From Acetivibrio cellulolyticus CD2 (GTDB lineage Bacteria > Bacillota > Clostridia > Acetivibrionales > Acetivibrionaceae): a stretch of 64,000 nucleotides of DNA. Location: NCBI RefSeq assembly GCF_000179595.2, contig NZ_JH556657.1, positions 592,593-656,592 on the forward strand, written 5' to 3'. Made by a program: the position numbers and the translations under genes. The first letter of the stretch is position 1. Every line of letters starts with the position of its first letter. Below the pieces are notes generated by a model. The model saw only the letters and a program-made list of their open reading frames with translations. It was not told the origin of the DNA and made no database searches. Positions 40,201 to 48,000 of this stretch are shown here, piece by piece.

Positions 40201-40673
40201 CTGTTGATGTGCTGCTTGCTGTTTATATTTACCTTTTTGCAGATATATCGGGTCAAGAAGAAATAATGATACAGACTATGGTAAATACGAATGATACTGT
40301 TTTCCCGTTAAATATAGATACTGGCGACATAGATAGTATCAACAGCCTTATAAGAGCTGTAGGAGAAAAGAAACCAAGCTTGGATGGAATTGATACTTTT
40401 AATGTAAAAGAATTAAAATCAGCAGTAAAAGACAGAAATGAGTTCTCCATACTGCCCGCATTTTTCGTAAAATATCTACTGACTTCCCAAATTGAAGTTA
40501 TGGACTATTTAGATGTTTTATTAAAGTTTGATGAGGCTGAGGCGAGTATTTACATGGAATTCAGCCTTTCAAACAGGCTCAGTGAAGAAAAGGGAACTAA
40601 ACTGATGCAGTCTTATATTGACCTGATAGAACTGATGGTTGGAAAGTATATACAGGAACTGGAATTACAATGA
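31272..40673 (+). CDS. NRPS4: halfC-A(Asp)-PCP-C-A(Gly)-PCP-C-A-PCP-halfC
   Basis: ATG 31272 (MSETMQNLAHEV) is preferred to TTG 31251, which lies within the ribosome-binding site GGAAGGGG. An N-terminal half-condensation lobe covers about 10-255. A1 (270-755) pocket reads D-L-T-K-V-G-H-I-G-K, identical to the classic Asp code. PCP Ser is S810. C 865-1295. A2 (1310-1800) pocket reads D-I-L-Q-M-G-M-V-W-K, conservatively different from the Gly code DILQLGLIWK. PCP Ser is S1845. C 1900-2330. A3 (2345-2835) pocket reads D-G-A-S-V-A-E-I-T-K, unassigned and shared with NRPS2 and NRPS5. PCP Ser is S2883 (GGNSM). A C-terminal half-condensation lobe covers about 2930-3125. Both complete C domains have HHIISDG. 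The ending, QELELQ, lacks the FxF tail. The next assembly protein starts with a ketosynthase, as after NRPS1. Expected contribution: Asp-Gly-X. Confidence 0.94.
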   Translation: MSETMQNLAHEVGKTNKEKSYWTKKLEGDLVRGTFPYDNIPGIEKKQTTQSLQFDISGYLFEKLNNLSNKSMDNLFAILSACVASLLYRYTGNMDFITAFPIHKQDREGEFVNTFLVQRSQFNHTSTFKDILISTKKTVAEACENANFPLDRLLETLDGNSDSNSSYTIDTVVLLENIHDKAYIKQLRPNLIVSFKKMEDCIVGTLEFNSILYENSTVESIADRLLCLMQKVVADVNIFVGSIDIFSEEEKMQMLAFNQTSVDFPRSMTFIELFEKQAAEYPDKTVLVSGEEKMTYKELSEKANQIARTLRRLGIKPNSVVGIHLEQCANMVIGVLGVLKAGGAYLPLEQTLPKERLQYIIEDSGMEVLLSNQSLAEKILFKGKILDINDAEIYKESTSNLELTGKYMDMAYIIYTSGTTGMPKGVQIENHSLVNYINWFSEYNNIGIEDKTVLLSSFCYDLGYTAVYTALSKGCELHILNRNSYSNPDEVLNYIKDNKITYIKLTPSLFNVIVNSDKFSSPMLCDSLRLVVLGGEKIGFENIRKFNKSYPQTEIMNHYGPTETTIGCIASKLDLNNLQAFERRSIIGRPINNMKIHILNKSMQLLPIGVPGEIVIEGEGVARGYVNSNELTAEKFIWEPSISEDRMYRTGDLGRWMPDGSIEFIGRIDNQIKIRGFRVELSEIQSKLTGIEGIKEALVTFGDDGKGDKYLCAYFVAHGEIKVSTIREALIKVLPDYMVPSYFVQLEKIPLTPNGKVDLRKLPEPNGYTDTEYEAPTNELEEKFASIWQDVLGVEKIGINDNFFDLGGHSLKATVLVSRIHKEMNIEIPIMEVFGKPTIKEMAAFIKEADKSIYLSIAPSEKRDYYPLSSAQKRTYILTCLEENSTAYNKPGTVMIEGNLDRVRVESALIKLIERHETLRTTFHIVDDEPMQQVHDKAEFHIDYFEDEEDNVPLIIEKLIKPFDLSKAPLLRIALIKVKEDKHIMMYDMHHIISDGTSMKIIIQEFAEFYRGKELPQLRIQYKDYSIWQNKMFEEGVMKKQEEYWRELLNGELPVLNLPADFSRPALQSFEGARLEFETGLEIKQKVNSLARESGSTMFMVLLAAYNILLMKYTGQEDIIVGSPIAGRPHADLESMVGIFINTLAMRNRPCGEKTFKAFLNEVKENALKAYANQDYQFEELVEKLGIRRDMSRNPLFDVMLIMQNTGTADIELEDLKLKSYASDSGISKFDLTFDAVETNDSIRLSVEYATKLFKKETIQRMGNHYIRILEEVIKNPDIKLSQIDMLSFDEKDQIINKFNDTKAEYTKDKTINQLFEEQVERTPDKTAVVFEDKYMTYRELNEKSNQLARKLKEKGIEPDCIVGIMVERSFEMFIGILGILKAGGAYLPLDPDYPEERINYMLTDSCAKIVLTQKELLKNIKTDAEIIELDDRAIYELESTNLSQVNTHKDLAYVIYTSGSTGRPKGVMIEHGAVNNFVKGMTDKIEFNEGKTILNVTTISFDIFVLETVLALVKGLKVVTANKNQQTNPHELKELIQKNKIEMLQMTPSRMQTLINENDNLDFLKSVKEIMIGGEIFNEVLFNKLRNQKSFKIYNMYGPTETTVWSAVSDLTDAKKTDIGTPIANTMIYMIDKNNNIQPVGIPGELCIAGDGLARGYLNRLELSDEKFVQNPFVRGDKMYRTGDLARWMSDGSIEFIGRIDNQVKIRGYRIELGEIETCLLKHRAVKEALVVDRKDNLGVGYLCAYIVLEEELEISSLRKYLSEELPEYMIPSYFVQLEKLPLTPNGKLDRKKLPEVGGSFSTGTEYVAPTNETEEKLAKIWSEVLGREKIGINDNFFELGGHSLKATILASRLHKKMDIKIPLKAVFSRPTVKELADYIKEAEVSIYNSIEPSAKKEYYPLSSAQRRLFILNKLGDEGISYNLPGTVVIEGRIDRVQFEEAFKKLIERHEALRTSFDLVDGEPVQRINENADFQVEYYEEEEANATGKIKELIKPFDLEKAPLMRVALIKVEEDKHIMLYDMHHIISDGVSMNIITREFSEIYSGKELPQLRLQYRDYTLWQNRLFEEGVIKKQEDYWKETFKEEVPLLNLPTDFERPLVQSFEGNSLEFETSAQINNKIQSLAKETGTTVYMILLAAYNTFLMKYTGQEDIVVGSPIAGRPHADLENMVGMFVNTLAMRNRPCAEKSFEEFLYEVKENALKAYENQDYQFEELIEKLDIKRDTSRNPLFDVMFVLQNTGGEATELEGLRIRSYRTENNVSKYDLSIIAFEGKDRIHFRFEYRTKLFKEETIERMKVHFKKILEVVLDNVKIKLADIDMIAEEEKHIILNGFNNTEEEYPEEKCMHVLFEEQVERTPENVAAVYKEKQLSYSELNEKSNQLARVLRHKGVKPDSIVGIMLDRSIEMIIGIMGILKAGGAYLPIAADYPEDRIKYMLSDSSIKVLLTQKSLIKDLESDIEVIDLEDEEIFRGEATNLEPVTTASDLMYIIYTSGSTGKPKGVMIEHRSVVNFATWRIKAYGYTMDDVTLQMLSYSFDGFGANLFPTLVSGGRVVITANEFGMDPQYINTIIRQHKVTNMSIVPSMYSAILEYSGKDDLDTLRFVVLAGEKCDRQIIEESQARNPHIELINEYGPTENSITTTALIGIKPDNTSIIGTAISNNKLFIMDNYSGYKRIQPIGVWGELCISGDGLARGYLNQPEQTSQKFIPNPYIEGAKMYCTGDMARWMPDGTLEFFGRIDQQVKIRGFRIELGEIEEALLKHEKITEAVVIARNDNNVQNLCAYFISDVEFGIGELKEYLSAKLPYYMIPAYFVRIEKLPLTPNGKVDLKALPEPMNSLDEGTLYEAPVNDIEETISKIWEEVLVLNKVGTNSNFFDLGGNSMSLIKVHSNLDKIYPGILKITDLFSNPTVKKLAELITKKTRNPEENIKLIPVRLPEDYFSGDIHGVSQHICDFVIEKEILKGIRFIAETEKVDAVDVLLAVYIYLFADISGQEEIMIQTMVNTNDTVFPLNIDTGDIDSINSLIRAVGEKKPSLDGIDTFNVKELKSAVKDRNEFSILPAFFVKYLLTSQIEVMDYLDVLLKFDEAEASIYMEFSLSNRLSEEKGTKLMQSYIDLIELMVGKYIQELELQ
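31305..32035 (+). other. Half-condensation domain (C-lobe only) at NRPS4 N-terminus
   Basis: Homology to the second condensation lobe starts at KSYWTKKLEGDL and includes LFAILSACVASLLYRYTG, NTFLVQRSQF, FPLDRLLETL and the last helices before the A domain. There is no HHxxxDG. The layout is the same as at the NRPS3 N-terminus, and the preceding assembly protein again ends in a complete C domain. It is a candidate receptor for the -(D/E)FNF tails of NRPS3 and radical SAM enzyme 2. Confidence 0.75.
40065..40665 (+). other. Half-condensation domain (C-lobe only) at NRPS4 C-terminus
   Basis: It follows the last PCP and resembles the NRPS1 C-terminal lobe: LPEDYFSG against FPDGYFVD, VDAVDVLLAVYIYLFADISG against VRVYDVFIGMYAYLISEITQ, FSILPAFFVKYLL against YEIIPFIYDAKLL, and MDYLDVLLKFD against VDVYDVIFEID. 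No N-lobe or HHxxxDG is present. Both C-terminal half domains precede proteins that start with a KS, and an oxidoreductase gene follows this one directly. Confidence 0.68.
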
Positions 40674-40680
40674 TTTGTGA

Positions 40681-40783
40681 AGTTAGGTACAACTAAAATA
40701 TAAGTTCTAACTATGGATAACGAAAAACTTGATTTGATAATGTTTTCAAAATATGAGAATAGGATGTTGCTTTTTCGTTATCC
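40681..40783 (+). repeat. Two tandem intergenic hairpins
   Basis: Hairpin 1 spans 40681-40712, AGTTAG/CTAACT with an added AACT/AGTT pairing. Hairpin 2 has a perfect 13-base stem, GGATAACGAAAAA at 40715-40727 and TTTTTCGTTATCC at 40771-40783, with a 43-base loop. It lies in the 151-base gap between NRPS4 and the oxidoreductase gene. It is not followed by a clear T-run. It could be an mRNA processing or partial termination site, or a palindromic element different from the AGGAAT family. Confidence 0.5.
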
Positions 40784-40824
40784 CTTAATAATTTAATTTT
40801 AAATATTAGAAAGGGTTGATTTAG

Positions 40825-41985
40825 ATGAAAATCGGAGTAGTCGGGTGCGGATATATTGCAAACTATTATTTATCTACCATGCCAAATCATCCACAACTAG
40901 AAGTAGTAGGTGCTACGGATATAAATAAAGAGCGGGCTGAAAGGTTTACGGAGTATTACAATATCAAGCGGTATAATACACTAAAAGATCTTTTGAATGA
41001 TAATACAATTGATATTGTTTTAAACTGTACAAATCCGAATAGCCACTATGATGTGTCAAAAGCTGCTTTGCTGGCTAATAAATATGTATATACGGAAAAA
41101 CCCATGGGATTGAATTTCGAAGAAGCTTCCAAGCTGGTTAATTTGGCAAGGCAGCAAAAGCTTTATATAGCCTCTTCTCCGAGCAACATTTTGAGTGAAT
41201 ATGCAATGGGCATTTCGAAAGCACTTGCCGATGAGGAGATAGGAAAAGTTGCTCTGGTATATGCGAATCTTGATGATGGGGCAGTACACAATATGAGGTA
41301 TTGGACATGGATAAGCAAGACAGGTACAATGTGGCCGTACAAAAATGAGTTTGAGATGGGCTGTATAATGGAACATTCAGGGTATTGCCTGAGCTTGTTG
41401 ACCTATCTCTTTGGGCCGGTTAGTCAGGTTCAGGCATATACCAAATGTCTGGTTCCGGATAAAATAAAAGATGATTCTGCAAAGATTGGTCCTGATTATG
41501 CAGAGATAATTCTAGAGTTTAAGTCTGGAGTGGTAGGAAGGATTACATTAGGTTCGGTAGCTCCACGCAACCATTCACTCACTATAGTAGGTGAGGATGG
41601 CGTTATTTCAACAAAAGATTTGTTTTGGAATTTTCGGCAAAAGGTCTATATTCAGCATCGCATAAAATCCTATTCAAAGCAAAGGAAGAATTCAGGTGTA
41701 TATTTGACAGAACCGGAAGAATACGATTTTGATAAGCCTGAAGATTTTAAGTATAAAAGCGATACGGAAGCTTCCGCCGGGGATGTTGATTGGGGAAGAG
41801 GAGTTGCAGAACTTGCCGACTCAATTAAAAATAACAGAAGGTGTCTTTTGGATATGGACCATGCGCTTCATGTTATGGAAATAACAGATGTTATTCAAAA
41901 TGCAAATCCTTTTAGCGGACCTAAAAAAATGAAAACAACATTTGAGCCGTTTAATGAATCAAAAAGTTTAAAAGACGTAATTTGA
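40825..41985 (+). CDS. Gfo/Idh/MocA-family NAD(P)-dependent oxidoreductase 1
   Basis: 386 residues, ATG 40825 after AGAAAGGG. The N-terminal Rossmann fold has MKIGVVGCGYIANYY (dinucleotide-binding GxGxxA-like), TDINKERAERF, and the family lysine in YTEKPMG, followed by the substrate-domain portion (GRITLGSVAPRNH, TIVGEDGVIST). Family members oxidise or reduce sugar-like hydroxyl/keto groups, and some act on other carbonyls. It lies between NRPS4 and NRPS5, 26 bases before NRPS5, so it belongs to the pathway by position. It may make or reduce an unusual monomer, or act on a carrier-bound keto group; the substrate cannot be read. It differs in length and EKP form from the second family member at 53151, so the two are not recent duplicates. 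Confidence 0.85.
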   Translation: MKIGVVGCGYIANYYLSTMPNHPQLEVVGATDINKERAERFTEYYNIKRYNTLKDLLNDNTIDIVLNCTNPNSHYDVSKAALLANKYVYTEKPMGLNFEEASKLVNLARQQKLYIASSPSNILSEYAMGISKALADEEIGKVALVYANLDDGAVHNMRYWTWISKTGTMWPYKNEFEMGCIMEHSGYCLSLLTYLFGPVSQVQAYTKCLVPDKIKDDSAKIGPDYAEIILEFKSGVVGRITLGSVAPRNHSLTIVGEDGVISTKDLFWNFRQKVYIQHRIKSYSKQRKNSGVYLTEPEEYDFDKPEDFKYKSDTEASAGDVDWGRGVAELADSIKNNRRCLLDMDHALHVMEITDVIQNANPFSGPKKMKTTFEPFNESKSLKDVI

Positions 41986-42011
41986 TATAAGAGTTATTTG
42001 GGGGTATAAAT

Positions 42012-45000
42012 GTGAAAAAATTAGTGGATTACGATGTTAATACAACAAAAGAAACCGGCATTAAATTGCGTACTGTAGAAAATACAATAAAAGATATAGC
42101 TATCATTGGAATGGCTGCAAAACTACCGATGGCAGAAGATGTTAAGGAGTTTTGGGAGAATTTGAGAAAGGGTGTTGACTGTGTAAGAGAGATTCCTGAA
42201 GGCAGGAAGAAGGATTTGCAAAGGCTTCTTCCATATATGAATTTAGTTGGTGCGGAATTTAAGGAAATAGCTTATTTAGATGAGATTGATAAATTTGATT
42301 ATAACTTTTTTGGATTATCACCAAAAGAAGCGAGTCTAATGGACCCAAATCAGAGACTGTTTTTGGAGAATGCATGGAAAGCTATTGAAGATTCCGGGTA
42401 CGGCGGAGAAAAAATAGCAGGTACCAATACCGGAGTGTATGTGGGTTTTGGTGGTGAGATACACTATTACAATTTGGTAAAGGCATTTGAACCTCAATTT
42501 GCGGCCTCAGTTATTTCCAGTAATTTAGCTCCAATTATAGCAAGCAGAATAGCTTATATTTTGGATTTAAGGGGACCGAGTGTATTGCTCGATACCGCAT
42601 GTTCATCATCTCTTGTAGCATTGCATATGGCATGTCAGGGCCTAAGAAACAGAGAATGCGATTTGGCAATAGCCGGCGGAGTAAAAATAATTTTTTCACC
42701 TATGAAGGTTAGCGGCGGTATAGGTATTGAATCTTCCGATGGAAGGACAAGAGCTTTTGACGACAGTTCTGATGGGACAGGCTGGGGTGAAGGAGTTGCG
42801 TCAGTAGTTTTGAAACCTTTGGCAAAGGCGTTGGAAGATAATGATAATATATATGCAGTAATCAAAGGAAGTGCCATTAATCAGGATGGAACTTCTGTAG
42901 GAATTACTGCACCTAATCCTGAAGCTCAGGAAGAGGTTATTGTTAAGGCATGGAAAAATTCCGGAGTCGATCCCCAAACGATATCATATATAGAGACTCA
43001 CGGAACAGGCACAAAACTTGGTGATCCTATAGAAATAGAAGGTTTGCAGGGTGCTTTTGCAAGATATACCGATAAAAAGCATTTTTGTCCCATCGGATCG
43101 GTAAAAACAAATATAGGCCATTTGGATAATGCGGCAGGAATAGCAGGTCTGATAAAGGTAATCCTGTCACTTAAACATGGGGAAATACCTGCTTCACTAC
43201 ATTTTAGCAAACCAAACAGTAAGATAGATTTTGCGGATTCCCCAGTATATGTAAATGATAAACTGCAGAAGTGGGAGTCAAATGGACTAAGGCGCTGTGG
43301 TGTAAGCTCTTTTGGACTGAGCGGTACAAACTGTCATGTGGTTCTTGAGGAAGCACCAGGCATAAAAATAAGTAAAAAATTGCAGAGTAACAGGTGCAAT
43401 ATATTAACATTATCTGCAAAAAGCAAAAACTCCCTTCAGAATTTAATAAAACAATATTACAGATTTGTTGAGTGTGATCCAAACCTTGTGCTTGATGATA
43501 TTTGCTATACAGCAAATACGGGCAGATGGCACTTTAACTACAGGCTGGCAATTGTAGCAATGGATAATGACGACTTAAGAAATAAACTCCAAAGTCTTAT
43601 TGATTCTAACCTTATGGATATCAATGATGAGGCAATATTCTATGGTGAAATTAAAAATGCAGACGAACAAATATGCCAGCAAGTAGAACCTATTGTGAAA
43701 CGATTTGTCAGGGAAGGCAAAGAAGACAAAGGCTTATTAAGTGAAATATGCAGATTGTATGCAAAGGGCGGAAATATAATCTGGAATGAGTTTTATAGGG
43801 GAGAAAAGCATAATAGAATTTCTCTGCCTACTTATCCCTTTGAGAGGATAAGATGTTGGATTGATGTACCGGAAAAGGAAATAGCTATTGAACCAAAGAA
43901 TGTTGCTGATGGTAAAGAAAAATTTTATGAAGTACGTTGGGAAAATGAAGAGCTACCAGAGAATACCGCGAAGAAAGATTTTAGAACTGTCCTGATTTTT
44001 ATGGATCAGGTTGGGAAAGGAAATCAAATTGCAGGCAGGTTAAGAGAATGTGGCAGAGAGGTCATAACGGTTGAACTTGGTGAAGGCTACAGGGAAGTTG
44101 ATAAAAGCAGATATATTATCGGTGGAGATGAGGACGATTATTTAAAGATTTTATCTGACATAAAAGCTGATGAAAGCATTCAATTGCTGCATTTGATGAC
44201 ACTTTCAAACAAATGTAGCATAAACACTGTTGAAGAATTGGAAGAAAGCCAAAAAAGAGGAGTATATAGCCTTTTTAATATAGTAAAGGCAGCTGTAAAA
44301 AATAGTGATAAAAAGTTTGATATAGTGCTAATATCGGAAAATGCTAATAATATAACAGGAAATGAAGAAATCATTGATGCTGAAAATGCTACTTTATTAG
44401 GGTTGGGCAAAACTGTGAGTAAGGAATATCCCGTCCTTGCCTGCCGTTCTATAGATATTGACAGGTCTACTGATATCGATAATGTAATTGAGGAAATCAG
44501 CGCAGCAAGCAACACTTCTTGTATTGCTTATCGTAATGGTAAACGATATGTGGAAATGATTAATAAAGTAAATATTTTAAAATTTGATGATAAAAAATTG
44601 GATTTCAAGGAAGATGGCGTCTATATTATTACAGGTGGAACAGGCGGAATTGGAATTGAAGTTTGTAAATATATAGCCTCGAAAGCTAGAGTAAACCTGG
44701 CACTTATAAATAGGTCAGAATTCCCTGAAAGATGCGAATGGAACTCTATTATTGAAAACGGAGACAATAAAAAACTTTCAAGTAAACTGAAATCAATAAT
44801 TGAAATTGAAAAATCGGGATCTGAAGTTAATTGCATGAGTGCAGATGTTTCAGATGAAAATCAGATGAGACATATATTAAAGGAATTACGTGATAAGTAT
44901 GGCAAAATAAATGGAATTATACATGCTGCAGGAGTGGTAGGAGACGGATTTATAATTAACAAGGATTTTAAGAAATTCAGGGAAGTATTATTGCCTAAAG

Positions 45001-48000
45001 TAAATGGAACATGGGTTTTGGATAACCTGACAAGGGATGACGAGATGGATTTCTTTATCATGTTTTCATCATTAGCGTCTATTGTAGGTGCACCTGGGCA
45101 GGGGGATTATACTGCTGCAAACTCTTATCTTGATTCTTACCAGGCATATAGAGGGAAGAAGAACAGGAGAACTGTGGCTGTTAACTGGACAGGTTGGAAA
45201 GATGCAGGTATGGCTGCAGATCATGAAGTAAAAGATGAGGGAATATTCAAGTTGCTTAAGACAGCTGAAGCGATAGAAGCTTTTGATACTATATTGAATA
45301 AAGATGTATCAAGGATCATAATTGGACAATTAAACAACAATGTAGTATTAGGTAATAAGGATTCTATGTATTTGCATCGTACTAATGAGGCACGAGAGGA
45401 AGAAATAATCCCGCAAAAAGCTGCTAAAATAAGCCCTGAGCCGAAGAAACAGGATGTGGTTTTAAAGGGTGGATCGGGTAATTACACTGATTTGGAGAAG
45501 AAAATTGCAAATATAATGGGGAATGTTCTAGGTTTAGAAGAAGTAGATATTAACGATGACTTCTTTGAGATTGGCGGTCATTCATTAAATGCTACATTAC
45601 TCCTGTCAACAATCCATAAAGAGATGAATGTAGAGATACTATTGATGGATTTGTTTGAAATCCCAACTGTAAAAACTTTGGCAGAGCACATAATGGAAGC
45701 TGAAATGAGTAACTATATGTCCATTGCCAGGAGCGGCGACATGGAATACTATCCGTTGTCATCAGCGCAAAAGAGGATGTATATACTTAATCAGTTGGAA
45801 GCCGACAGTACAGCATATAATATAGTTGGTACAGTAATGCTTGAAGGAAAGCTGGATACAGCAAGGTTTGAGGATGCTTTTAAGAAGCTTATTGCCCGTC
45901 ATGAAATATTAAGAACGTCCTTTGAAATAGTTGATGATGAACCGGTACAGAAAATTTGTGAGGATTTTGAATTCTATATCGAATGTTTTGAAGATGAAGA
46001 AGAGAAGGCCCTTAAAACAATTCAAAAGCTTATAAGGCCATTTGACTTAAAAAAAGCACCTCTTCTTAACGTATCAATTGTGAAAGTAAAAGAAGACAGG
46101 AATATAATGGTTTATAGCATGCATCACATAATATCCGATGGTGTATCTATGAATGTGATAATAAGAGAGTTCTCTGAAATTTATAATGGCAAGCAGCTTC
46201 CTCAATTGAGAATACAATACAAAGACTATTGTGTATGGCAGGGCAAGCTTTTTGAAAACGGTATACTCAAGAAACAGGAAGAGTATTGGATGAGGGTATT
46301 TAAAGAAGATGTACCGTTATTAAACCTGCCACTTGACTATGTAAGGCCTGCAGTACAATCCTTTGAAGGTGATAGCCTGAGTTTTGAAACAGGCAGGGAA
46401 ATAAAGGAGCGTATGAATACTCTTGCCCGTGAAACAGGAACTACTTCTTACATGATACTATTGGCAGCTTTTAATACGCTTTTAATGAGATATACAGGAC
46501 AGGAAGATATTGTAGTGGGTTCACCGATTGCAGGAAGGCATAATGCGGACCTAAAAGACATGATTGGGATGTTTGTTAATACCCTTGCTATGAGAAATCA
46601 TCCATGTGGAAATAAAACATTCAGGGATTTTCTGTGTGAAGTGAAGGAAAATGCACTAAGAGCCTACGAAAATCAGGATTACCCCTTTGAGGATCTTGTG
46701 GAAAAGCTTGAAATAAAAAGGGATATGAGCAGAAATCCGATTTTTGATGTTATGTTGGTACTTCAAAATATGGGAAGCAGTGAGATAGAACTGGAAGATT
46801 TGAAACTTAGTCCATATGTTATGAATAATGGGATATCAAAATTTGACCTTTCATTAAATGTAATGGAAGGATCGGAATCTATATATTTTAGTATTGAGTA
46901 TGCTTCAAAACTGTTTAAAAAAGAGACTATCAAAGAGTTGGGAACGCGTTTTGAAAAAGTACTTGAAGAAGTGTTGAAAAACCCAGAAACAAAGATGTCT
47001 GAGTTGGATATATTAACTGATGAAGAAAAGAAAAAAATAATACTTGAATTTAATGATACAAAATCAGAGTTTCCAAAAGACAAGACAATTCACCAACTGT
47101 TTGAAGAGCAGGTTTTGAGGACACCTGATAATGTTGCGGTTGTTTTTGAGGACAATCAGCTGACTTACAGGGAGCTAAATGAAAAGTCAAATCAACTTGC
47201 TAGGGTATTGAGAGAAAAGGGAGTAAAACCTGATGGCATAGTGGGCATTATGGTAAAACGCTCTTTTGAGATGATGATTGGTATAATGGGAATATTAAAG
47301 GCAGGAGGAGCATACTTGCCAATAGATCCTGATTATCCGGATGATAGAATACAATATATGATTGATGACAGCGGGGCGGCTATTTTACTTACTCAGGGTG
47401 GTGTCAGCAAAGGTATTAAAGGTGAAGTGGAAATAATAGATCTTAATAATGATACGCTGTATAGTGGAGAGAGTAAAAATCCGGGTTGCGTTAATAGACC
47501 TGAGAATCTTGCATATGTCATATATACATCCGGTTCGACAGGAAAGCCAAAAGGAGTTATGATTGAACACTATTCCCTCATAAACAGATTAAACTGGATG
47601 CAGAAACAATACAAATTAAGTGAAGAAGATGTAATATTGCAGAAAACCCCCTATACTTTTGATGTTTCACTGTGGGAACTGTTTTGGTGGTCATTAACAG
47701 GTGCAAAGGTATGTTTGCTCAAAGCAGGCGGGGAAAAAGATCCCAAAGATATAATAGATGCTATAGAAAAGCATAAGGTTACAACAATTCATTTTGTTCC
47801 ATCAATGCTAAGTACATTTCTGCATTATTTAGATGACAGGCGAATTGATAATTTGTCAACATTGAGGCAGGTATTTGCAAGTGGAGAAGCTTTGACTCTG
47901 CAGCAGGTAAAAATGTTTAACAAAAAGCTTTATAAAAAGTATCATACAAAGCTGCATAATCTTTATGGACCAACTGAAGCTACCGTGGATGTATCTTACT

